A stretch of DNA of 12,146 bases from assembly GCA_028709565.1 (NCBI GenBank), contig JAQVWU010000046.1, positions 1 through 12,146 of the forward strand, read 5' to 3'. The stretch is from Eubacteriales bacterium (GTDB taxonomy: Bacteria; Bacillota; Clostridia; Oscillospirales; CAG-272). The translations under genes were made by a program, and so were the position numbers. Below are positions 1 through 5,716 of the stretch, in pieces. The notes beneath the pieces were generated by a model. That model was not told the origin of the DNA. It did not search any database and worked only from the letters and a program-made list of their open reading frames with translations. Every line of letters starts with the position of its first letter. The first letter of the stretch is position 1.

Positions 1-793
1 CCACGGCTTTTACAAACCACAGGGGCAGGAAGCTTTTGATTTCTCTTTTGCCCGTTATCTCATGGAGCATATTAAGAATACCCCTGATGAGGTAGTATTT
101 ATTCGAAAGAATATAACATTCGCCCTGCCTCCCCCTGTCGCACGCCGCGATAACACCGTTCGCCACGTCGCGTACGTCAACGAAATCATACCCGCCGTTG
201 ACCCCCGAGGTTAACCGGCGCTTATAATAATCAATGACCAGGGTTGTAAGGTGCCCCCTGCCGTGGTCATAGGGTCCGGTGATGCCGGAGGGGTGCACAA
301 CACAGGCATTGAGTCCCTGCCGGGACGCGTCAAGCACATATGCCGTAGCTTCCGCCTTGGTTTTGGCGTATGATCCGACAATATTCCCCGGGCAAAATTC
401 GGCTGTCTCGGTAATCGTTATGCCGCCGGGCTTTTCGGGAATAGCGTGAACCGAGCTTACGTAAACCAGCTTTGATGCATTATACTCCCCGCACAGGTCG
501 ACTATGTGCTTTGTGCCCGTGACGTTTACGTCATATACCGTCTGATTGAATTTCGAGGCAATGGAGACAATCCCCGCGCAGTGGATTACGGTCAGCGGCC
601 GGCCGTTGAGCTCTTCAAAACAGGGTCGTATACTTTCTTTGTCGCTGACATCGCCGACATACAGTTCTGCTTCACCGAGCGCGTGCTTTTCGTTTGGCAA
701 TACGAAGGCGCGCACCTTTTTGCCGCTGTTTATTAACTGCCGGGTGATTACACTGCCCAAATGCCCGGCCGCGCCTGTGATAAAGTACAGCAT
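1..793 (-). CDS. NAD-dependent epimerase/dehydratase (extended SDR), 3' end outside window
   Basis: Reverse-strand translation from the ATG at 793-791 gives 264 residues and stays open to the left edge. Seen: a Rossmann dinucleotide-binding motif TGAAGHLG (residues 6-13), an acidic GDVSD (47-51), HCAG, NVTGT, SS at 113-114, and the catalytic pair Y142/K146 in SYAKTK, followed by VHPSGITGPYD and FVDVRDVA. This is the order of an extended short-chain dehydrogenase/reductase of the epimerase/dehydratase/dihydroflavonol-reductase type; such proteins are usually about 320-340 residues, so roughly the last fifth is missing. It should be a cytosolic NAD(P)-dependent enzyme acting on a sugar-nucleotide or a small hydroxy/keto substrate; the substrate cannot be told. 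The start is supported by a GGAGGTG Shine-Dalgarno at 804-798. No convincing promoter was found upstream, where the DNA is a decayed gene relic. Confidence 0.9.
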   Translation of the reverse strand, partial: MLYFITGAAGHLGSVITRQLINSGKKVRAFVLPNEKHALGEAELYVGDVSDKESIRPCFEELNGRPLTVIHCAGIVSIASKFNQTVYDVNVTGTKHIVDLCGEYNASKLVYVSSVHAIPEKPGGITITETAEFCPGNIVGSYAKTKAEATAYVLDASRQGLNACVVHPSGITGPYDHGRGHLTTLVIDYYKRRLTSGVNGGYDFVDVRDVANGVIAACDRGRQGECYILSNKYYLIRGILNMLHEITGKREIKSFLPLWFVKAV

Positions 794-870
794 GTCACAC
801 CTCCGTTGTTTATCGGTTTGTTTTTGATTCTGCGGACATTCCCGACAGCGGATTTCTAATAACTATATTT

Positions 871-1053
871 GTGAATTTTTGCGTTAACCCATTGATTATA
901 ACGACGCTCATCAGCATCTTTGATGACCGCATTGAATTTGTTACCATCTCTCAGTCAATGGCGATACTTGTGCTGCGTGAAATGGTAGAAAGCGGTATAA
1001 TTGTAAAAGAGGGCGGCGGAAAGTATCAGCGTTATCGGATGAGCGGGCAATAA
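871..1053 (+). pseudogene. Relic of an AlbA/AAA_4-type ATP-binding regulator, internally deleted
   Basis: The open frame 871-1053 encodes two recognisable pieces placed back to back. TTLISIFDDRIEFVTI resembles the GHKL-like C-terminal part of divergent-AAA_4 (AlbA_2, 'RecG-like') regulators. SQSMAILVLREMVESGII plus KEGGGKYQRYR resembles their terminal winged helix. In intact members a long stretch separates these blocks, so the middle is deleted. Just upstream, at 881-892 in the next frame, A-L-T-H can be read, followed by a D-Y in shifted frame. This is what remains if the family's ALTHRDY motif lost two bases. The ATP-binding N-terminus is gone, and no start codon with a ribosome binding site is seen. 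The family match is from memory of these motifs, not from a search. A short functional wHTH peptide is possible but unlikely. Confidence 0.7.
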
Positions 1054-1061
1054 GCGGCATT

Positions 1062-1299
1062 CTATGAAGCCATGCCCGCCATATACATCCGGGCATATAA
1101 GCCGCCGCTGTGAGGTGGCTTAATCCAAAATAGTAACAAGGGCTTTTTTATCATAGCCCGCGCTATCGTCAGCAGCTGGCGCTGACCCGCGGAGATATTG
1201 CTTCCGCCGTCGGTCAAAACGGAATTATCAATGCGGTAATTACCCAAAGCGTTGCGAAAATAATTTGCAGCGTTGTCAACAGAATACCCCTCGCGATTC
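1062..1299 (-). pseudogene. Relic of an ABC exporter ATPase C-terminus (frameshift, stop, internal deletion)
   Basis: Directly after the methyltransferase stop, the reverse strand encodes an ABC nucleotide-binding-domain fragment with the signature region NISAGQRQLLTIARAMIKKP, as in homodimeric or heterodimeric multidrug/lipid exporters. The Walker B segment is broken twice. The bases around 1136-1116 read L-L-I-L-D-stop-A-T-S if one base is restored, so a 1-nt loss and a GAA-to-TAA change destroyed the LDEATS motif. Immediately after it comes GGLYARMYMAGMAS, which matches the extreme C-terminus of such exporters (usually GGFYAxLY). About 70-80 residues, including the D-loop end and H-loop, are therefore missing. 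The Walker A and membrane domains are also absent. It cannot work as an ATPase. Confidence 0.8.
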
Positions 1300-1890
1300 C
1301 TATTCAATTTTACAAATATACAATGCGGAACGCTTGCCGGTATTTATGACTTTGAGATTGCCGAACTGATGCGTCAATTCTTCTTTGATGACCCTGATGA
1401 AGCTGAAATAGTCGCCGCCTTCCAGCCATTCCACAATGTCGGTAATCAGCGAACGGTGTTCGTTATAGTCGAATAAAACAGCGGTGTGTCTTGCAACTCT
1501 TTTCATTTCATTATAGAGAATTAATCTCTCTTTTGCCATAAGCCCGTGAGCCACATAGGATGTGATGGCCACGTCAAAACTCTTGTCCCGGAACGGGAGC
1601 CCGTCCAGCACATCGCCGCGAACAAACCGAATGCCCGGCCCGGCCTTCTTCAGAGCAATCTCCAGCATGGCTTCGGAGGGTTCGAGTCCGGTCACGTCCA
1701 TACCATATTCCGACAGCACCGTGCATAATGCGCCCGTTCCGCATCCTATGTCGACAATACTTTGGCAGCCGGAAAAATCCGACTCTTCTTTAATATTGCC
1801 TAAAATTCGACGGAAGTTCCTCACCTGGGCATTAAAAAACAGACCATAAACAGAGGCAATTTTATTAAATAAAAACACTCCTTTTTCCAT
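1300..1890 (-). CDS. Class I SAM-dependent methyltransferase (UbiE-like)
   Basis: A 196-residue protein with the class I methyltransferase fold signature: motif I VDIGCGTG at residues 46-53, an acidic residue after beta-2 (GLEPSEAML, E70), RGDV around residue 93, and FDVAITSYVAHGL following. This layout fits the Methyltransf_11/25 families that modify small molecules; the methyl acceptor is unknown. I place the start at the ATG 1890-1888, because GGAGAA lies about 8 nt upstream; an in-frame TTG two codons earlier would sit too close to that site. The gene is complete, with a C-terminal beta-hairpin (VINTGKRSALYICKIE). Its stop abuts the ABC exporter relic, so it may once have been part of an export or resistance operon; that is inference. 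Confidence 0.88.
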   Translation of the reverse strand: MEKGVFLFNKIASVYGLFFNAQVRNFRRILGNIKEESDFSGCQSIVDIGCGTGALCTVLSEYGMDVTGLEPSEAMLEIALKKAGPGIRFVRGDVLDGLPFRDKSFDVAITSYVAHGLMAKERLILYNEMKRVARHTAVLFDYNEHRSLITDIVEWLEGGDYFSFIRVIKEELTHQFGNLKVINTGKRSALYICKIE

Positions 1891-1952
1891 TAGCAAAACT
1901 TCTCCGTTTTTATTGGCCTGCTGCAGTTAACAGATACGCGAACCGGCGTCAC

Positions 1953-1981
1953 TTGATTTTTTATATGTATTTGTATATATT
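1953..1981 (+). promoter_or_regulatory. Sigma-A type promoter for the HD gene
   Basis: TTGATT (1953-1958) and TATATT (1976-1981) are separated by exactly 17 bp in an AT-rich stretch, about 40 bp upstream of the leader ORF and 65 bp upstream of the HD gene start. The spacing is ideal and both hexamers are close to consensus. The initiation point is inferred, not shown. Confidence 0.6.
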
Positions 1982-2019
1982 ATTATGTTTACAGGAAAGC
2001 TATGATTGAGGTGATATAT

Positions 2020-2049
2020 ATGAGAAAAAATACGGGTTGTAAAAAATGA
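2020..2049 (+). CDS. 9-codon leader ORF overlapping the HD gene start
   Basis: ATG at 2020 is preceded by GAGGTG (2008-2013) with a 6-nt gap, the best ribosome binding site in this leader. It encodes MRKNTGCKK and ends at TGA 2047-2049, overlapping the ATG (2046-2048) of the HD-domain gene in an ATGA arrangement. The HD gene itself has no good Shine-Dalgarno (only a weak GGG about 10 nt away), so its translation may depend on ribosomes finishing this leader. The HD frame is closed by a TAA at 2040, so the HD protein cannot start further upstream. Whether the peptide is made is inference. Confidence 0.45.
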   Translation: MRKNTGCKK

Positions 2050-2684
2050 ATACGCTGTCGTTGTACCGGGAGACAGACCTGCGTCTGCGGCAGGATGACA
2101 AACCTTCGGAATATCTGAATGCCGTGAGTTCCGACCCGGTGTTTCGCCGGGAACCGTTTGACATGCTGTATAAACTGCAGACAACGGAACAATCCCCCGT
2201 GCATCATCCCGAGGGGAGTGTCTGGAACCATACCATGCTCGTGACAGACGAGGCCGCCCGGGTAAAACCGCAAAGCCGCAATCTTGCTGTCTTTATGTGG
2301 GCTGCTTTATTGCATGACATCGGAAAACCCGCCACCACCAGAATCAGAAAAGGGAAGATCACGGCCTATGACCACGATAAAGTCGGAGCGGAGCTGGCGG
2401 AAAGCTTTTTACGGGAGTTTACCGATGACCTGGATTTTATACGCAATGTATCCGAGCTGATTCGTTATCATATGCAGATATTATATGTGCTCAGGGATCT
2501 GCCCTTTGCCGATATAAAGGGCATGGACCGCAGCACCGACATACGCGAGGTCGCGCTGCTGGGTCTATGTGACAGAATGGGCAGGACAAACAGTGACCGC
2601 AGCAAGGAGCAGGACAACATGCGATTGTTTCTAAAGAAATGCAATCATGTTTTATCCAAAAAACGATCCTCCCGGTTTTTATAG
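2046..2684 (+). CDS. HD-domain (HDIG-type) phosphohydrolase
   Basis: A 212-residue soluble protein with a complete HD-superfamily metal site: H62 in VWNHT, H90-D91 in LLHDIGK, H110 in YDHDKVGAE, H142 in RYHM, and D176 in CDRMGR. The sequence around these motifs resembles the HD domain attached to CCA-adding tRNA nucleotidyltransferases, but no nucleotidyltransferase domain is present. It matches a stand-alone clostridial HDIG family of about this length. HD proteins are metal-dependent phosphomonoesterases or phosphodiesterases; the substrate here is unknown. The N-terminus (MNTLSLYRE) looks native. Transcription probably starts from the 1953-1981 promoter, and translation is probably coupled to the leader ORF. 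It diverges from the methyltransferase gene, and only a relic follows. Confidence 0.87.
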   Translation: MNTLSLYRETDLRLRQDDKPSEYLNAVSSDPVFRREPFDMLYKLQTTEQSPVHHPEGSVWNHTMLVTDEAARVKPQSRNLAVFMWAALLHDIGKPATTRIRKGKITAYDHDKVGAELAESFLREFTDDLDFIRNVSELIRYHMQILYVLRDLPFADIKGMDRSTDIREVALLGLCDRMGRTNSDRSKEQDNMRLFLKKCNHVLSKKRSSRFL

Positions 2685-2732
2685 TGCGAATATTCTTTAT
2701 CCGCATGTATTAAGGAAAGGGGAAGGGTATAT

Positions 2733-3048
2733 ATACAAATCAGTCTTACATCGGCAGCGCTGAATCTGCCGGACTTTACAAATCACCGCTATCGCGATAT
2801 CCTGCGGATATCACGAAATATTAATCAATATCATCGGCGGCAAGCCCGTTCCGAACTATTTTGTATATCCAAAGCCGTGGTATAGGGACTGCGCTATGAT
2901 GATTATGGTATTGGAACAGACCGGCAACACATCCGAGACCAATGCCAGCCGGGCGGATTATAAAAAACTGCGCCCTCTCTTCCCGGATTATGCCGACAAT
3001 CACCACGCGGCTGAAATGTTTTTGTATATTATGGATTTGAAGACTTGA
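2733..3048 (+). pseudogene. Relic of a conserved hypothetical protein (frameshift, probable internal deletion)
   Basis: Two successive frames carry protein-like sequence. Frame A (from about 2733) reads LTSAALNLPDF then NHRYRDILRISRNI and later meets a stop at 2883-2885. Around 2815-2825 the sense passes to frame B, which reads INIIGGKPVPNYFVYPKPWY, then RDCAMMIMVLEQTGN, and ends with HHAAEMFLYIMDLKT and TGA at 3046. Repairing one frameshift near INIIGG gives a continuous product. From memory, intact homologues (possibly six-hairpin glycosidase-like) have several hundred residues between the PWYRD block and the terminal HAAEMFLY block, so the middle seems deleted. A purine-rich ribosome binding site (about 2712-2727) precedes an ATA codon at 2733, perhaps a mutated ATG. 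No function can be assigned. Confidence 0.6.
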
Positions 3049-3068
3049 TTACGCCGGCAGGGAACCTC

Positions 3069-4109
3069 TTATATATCCAGCACGAATCCGCGTTTTTCAT
3101 CGAATACATATGAGTAAATAAAACTGCACTGCCCCGTGCGGGCCACCTGATTTTGCGAAATCAGATACTGACCGTTGCCGCGGGCATACAGACCGGTAGA
3201 CCCGTAGGGGAATCGCCAGCCGTGTACCCCCGACGCTTCATGATATTGTCCGGGGGAGGCCAGACTGAGCACCGCTCCCGTTTCCCGCAGCCCCCGCAAG
3301 GGCTGTGTTACCGGCGCTTTTTTGGCGTCCACGGCGTATAAATCGTAATTGGGAAACGCCGCTTTTTGACCCCGGTATACAGCCATGAAATAATAATTGG
3401 TGTGGGCGTCGTATTCCAGATTCTGTACCCCGTAAGTGGTGTTGCCGGTATACACGAAGAACCGCTGACCGGCCCTTTCCGGACCGCTGTGATGCATATC
3501 GCTTTGGGAAAGGGGCTGCTCATAGGCTTTCCAGTTTTCGGTGTCGAAACACAGCAGCACCTGATGGTCGTTATCCTCGCGGGCGGTGTCACCGTAAATA
3601 CCGTAGCTGACAAACAAATGGTGCCTGCCCTCCACATCGCCGGGGATGGGCCCAAAGGCCGTGCCGTCAATGCCGCTGCACCCGTAACGATGAGGAACCT
3701 GATTCTGCCCCTGTCCCTTATAATCGGCGACTACATCATGTAAATACACCGCGGTCATAATGCCGTCGGCTTCGGCGTCCATATGCATACGGTCGATTTT
3801 GTCGACGTCAAAAATGGCAATATAAAATCCGTCTTCCGTCCCCTTGTTCACCCCGAGAGCGCTCCGGATGCCCCGCCCGATGACATCATTTTTATATTCC
3901 AGCGAACCATACACCCGGCCGTCAGCCCGGCAAAAATCGATACAGCCCAAGTGCCCCGTCAGACCGTCGACGCTGCCCACAATTTCTCCGTCCAGCGTGC
4001 TTTTTACCAACTTTGTGGTGAAGGAATAATAGATCATATGCTTTTTATCATCCACCGCAAAGCCCTGGATATGACAATTGCCATGGGTGCCTGTAAATAT
4101 CGGTTTCAT
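3069..4109 (-). CDS. Conserved hypothetical protein, possibly beta-propeller
   Basis: A 346-residue protein without a signal peptide or membrane segment. The start is the ATG at 4109-4107, because GGAGGG lies 7 nt upstream; an upstream in-frame start would overlap the preceding gene. The sequence is rich in short beta-strand-like segments and repeats of the type 'x-x-IYYSF', 'RVYGSLEY', 'LYAVDAKK', 'GLYARGNGQYLISQ', which suggests a blade-like fold. It also carries many aromatic residues and scattered acidic residues. I do not recognise a catalytic motif or name a family. It lies 26 bp behind the AraC effector-domain ORF on the same strand, so it is probably co-transcribed and could be the regulator's target or a partner in sensing its ligand. 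Its 3' end faces the 2733-3048 relic. Confidence 0.75.
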   Translation of the reverse strand: MKPIFTGTHGNCHIQGFAVDDKKHMIYYSFTTKLVKSTLDGEIVGSVDGLTGHLGCIDFCRADGRVYGSLEYKNDVIGRGIRSALGVNKGTEDGFYIAIFDVDKIDRMHMDAEADGIMTAVYLHDVVADYKGQGQNQVPHRYGCSGIDGTAFGPIPGDVEGRHHLFVSYGIYGDTAREDNDHQVLLCFDTENWKAYEQPLSQSDMHHSGPERAGQRFFVYTGNTTYGVQNLEYDAHTNYYFMAVYRGQKAAFPNYDLYAVDAKKAPVTQPLRGLRETGAVLSLASPGQYHEASGVHGWRFPYGSTGLYARGNGQYLISQNQVARTGQCSFIYSYVFDEKRGFVLDI

Positions 4110-4135
4110 GAAAAATCCCTCCCGTACGTCATGTT

Positions 4136-5254
4136 TCAAAACTCCACACTGAACATAAAAGCGGTGCTCCATGTATCACAGCCGTCGATAAACACTTCCG
4201 CTGTCCAGTATTTGTGCGGATACGGAATGTTTACGTTTTGGCCGAGGATGATATTGCGCGTAACATCATACATTCTGCCGCCGTCGGTGCCCTCATCATT
4301 GTGCATGGCTTTCATGTCGCCGGAGAATATTGCGAAGGCAAACTGCGAAAAGAAGGGCGGTCCGTCCGTGAAATTGTTGACATCCCTTTGCGGAACAAAA
4401 TCAAAATGTATAAATCCCTCGGGCACCGGGCTATCCGCTTTCATAAAGCGGCCCCAAAATCCATGCCAGCGCTCGGTATCCACGCCTTTTCCGTAATGAT
4501 GTTGAAATAAGACATCATAGTCGAAACCCGAACTGTATGCCGTCATGGCATCCAGAACATTAAAAAGATTTTTGAACCCTTCGGCAGTATCCAATCCGTC
4601 CCCTTCGCGGCTTTCTTTGCCGATAAAGCGCATGGCGGGCATTTTTTTATACTCAAAGCTCTCCACTTTGAAACCGGTCTGCTGCCGTTTGACCACATCG
4701 GGCATGAATAACGCCCACTGTACGCCTGCATCGCAATCCTTCAAATAATTGATATACCCGAACAGCGCGACGCTGTCCGTACCAAAACGACCGGTTTTTC
4801 CGCCGGCTATTTGTTCCCGCACACTTCGATCCCGCATCACCGAAAAATCGGTAAATATCCGCGCAAGAATATCACTCAAGTTCTTGTCCCCCGGATTACC
4901 CGACAGCTCCTCGTCAAATCGGTCAAGCGCCTTAAAAATGGCCGCGTTGACCACCCCCGATGGTTCAAGCTCTTTCAAATACGCGCGAAGCTTTACATTC
5001 TGTTGCCTGAAACGGGCAAAGACGCCCTGCACTAAAATTTGTTCGTTTTCGGCAAGTTTATCTGCCGTCCATTCGGAATCGTCAAGTATCCATTCAGTCA
5101 GCCTGTCAAAAACAGCAGGGTTTTGCCCTCTCGCCTCTCCGGCCCACTTTACGATTCTGCTGTATTTTTCGGCAGCGGTCAATTCACCGGTCTGCTCACC
5201 GCCGAGTATGTTCCAATCGGCAAAATGAAACTCGTTTATGATATCAAATGACAT
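4136..5254 (-). CDS. GyrI-like effector-binding half of a split AraC-family regulator
   Basis: A 372-residue protein. Residues 1-190 are mostly helical (FHFADWNILGG then several amphipathic helices). From about residue 195 (FKVESFEYKKMPAMRFIGKE) to the end it looks like an AraC-type effector-binding / GyrI-like (SHV fold) domain, used to bind hydrophobic or cationic small ligands. Upstream of its ATG (5254-5252) the same frame reads back as PLSIICTIQGGFD, which is the usual linker between the AraC DNA-binding domain and this part. Ancestrally it was therefore the C-terminal part of one regulator of about 490 residues. The bases coding Gly-Gly in that linker form GGGAGG, 7 nt before the ATG, so independent translation is plausible. 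It overlaps the DNA-binding ORF by 11 nt. Confidence 0.8.
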   Translation of the reverse strand: MSFDIINEFHFADWNILGGEQTGELTAAEKYSRIVKWAGEARGQNPAVFDRLTEWILDDSEWTADKLAENEQILVQGVFARFRQQNVKLRAYLKELEPSGVVNAAIFKALDRFDEELSGNPGDKNLSDILARIFTDFSVMRDRSVREQIAGGKTGRFGTDSVALFGYINYLKDCDAGVQWALFMPDVVKRQQTGFKVESFEYKKMPAMRFIGKESREGDGLDTAEGFKNLFNVLDAMTAYSSGFDYDVLFQHHYGKGVDTERWHGFWGRFMKADSPVPEGFIHFDFVPQRDVNNFTDGPPFFSQFAFAIFSGDMKAMHNDEGTDGGRMYDVTRNIILGQNVNIPYPHKYWTAEVFIDGCDTWSTAFMFSVEF

Positions 5255-5627
5255 ATCGAATCCTCCCTGTATTGTACAAATTATAGATAACGGGCAATCG
5301 CTTTATGTTACTCCGCTTCGCTTTTGACGGAGGTATGCCGTGAAATCGTGTAAACGCTTTGGAAAAGCTCTCCTGCGTATCGTACTGGTACCGCATAGCC
5401 ACATCGATAATTTTACTGTCCGGCTTCAGCAAATCCTGCGACGCCAAACTCAGCCGCCTGTTGCGGATATATTCGCCTGTGGTAATACCCGTCACCAAAT
5501 GAAAAACAAGCTGAAAGTGTGAGCTTGACGAATAAGCCTGACCTGATATTTCATCTGTGTTTATGTCATCGGTAAGGTGTTTTTCGATATAATCGATTGT
5601 TTTAGAAAGGATTTGTATCCAATTCAT
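5244..5627 (-). CDS. AraC-family DNA-binding domain (N-terminal half of split regulator)
   Basis: A 127-residue protein with the two helix-turn-helix units of AraC/XylS regulators: helices around residues 23-60 (TDEISGQAYSSSSHFQLVF) and around 74-104 (IIDVAMRYQYDTQESFSKAF, then GIPPSKAK). The N-terminal placement of this domain before a GyrI-like domain is the Rob/SoxS-like clostridial architecture. After about residue 110 the sequence (LPVIYNLYNTGRIRYVI) is unlike the family linker, while the next frame is. One extra base within the stretch coding L-P-V-I (about 5287-5294) explains the switch. The start ATG has a G-rich ribosome binding site (GGGGGGAG) about 8 nt upstream. Alone it should still dimerise poorly or act only with the downstream half; that is inference. 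Confidence 0.85.
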   Translation of the reverse strand: MNWIQILSKTIDYIEKHLTDDINTDEISGQAYSSSSHFQLVFHLVTGITTGEYIRNRRLSLASQDLLKPDSKIIDVAMRYQYDTQESFSKAFTRFHGIPPSKAKRSNIKRLPVIYNLYNTGRIRYVI

Positions 5628-5650
5628 TCGCGGATCTCCCCCCGGAGTAT

Positions 5651-5656
5651 ATTATA
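5651..5656 (-). promoter_or_regulatory. Candidate -10 box (TATAAT) for the AraC operon
   Basis: A perfect TATAAT on the reverse strand, 24 bp upstream of the AraC start codon, sits inside GTATAATATAC. No good -35 hexamer is found 16-19 bp upstream, which fits a promoter that needs an activator but could also mean it is not used. Confidence 0.35.
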
Positions 5657-5716
5657 CAATAAAGCGATTACGGATTTCTTGTCTTCAAATACGGAGTTTT
5701 GTCAGCTTTGAATTTT

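Noticed and set aside
1072..1096. Inverted repeat ATGCCCG-N11-CGGGCAT between the two facing relics, possible bidirectional terminator
   Set aside because: No T-run on either side and it lies inside the coding remnant of the ABC tail; probably chance.
2796..2812. Perfect palindrome GATATCC-TGC-GGATATC
   Set aside because: It falls in the part of the relic coding R-D-I-L-R-I-S, so codon content explains it; no promoter or terminator context.
4110..4172. Upstream start for the 346-residue protein (21 extra residues)
   Set aside because: It would overlap the effector-domain gene; GGAGGG-N7-ATG at 4109 is clearly better.
3783..4496. 237-residue plus-strand open frame
   Set aside because: Antisense to two well-supported minus-strand genes, no ribosome binding site and no recognisable protein features.
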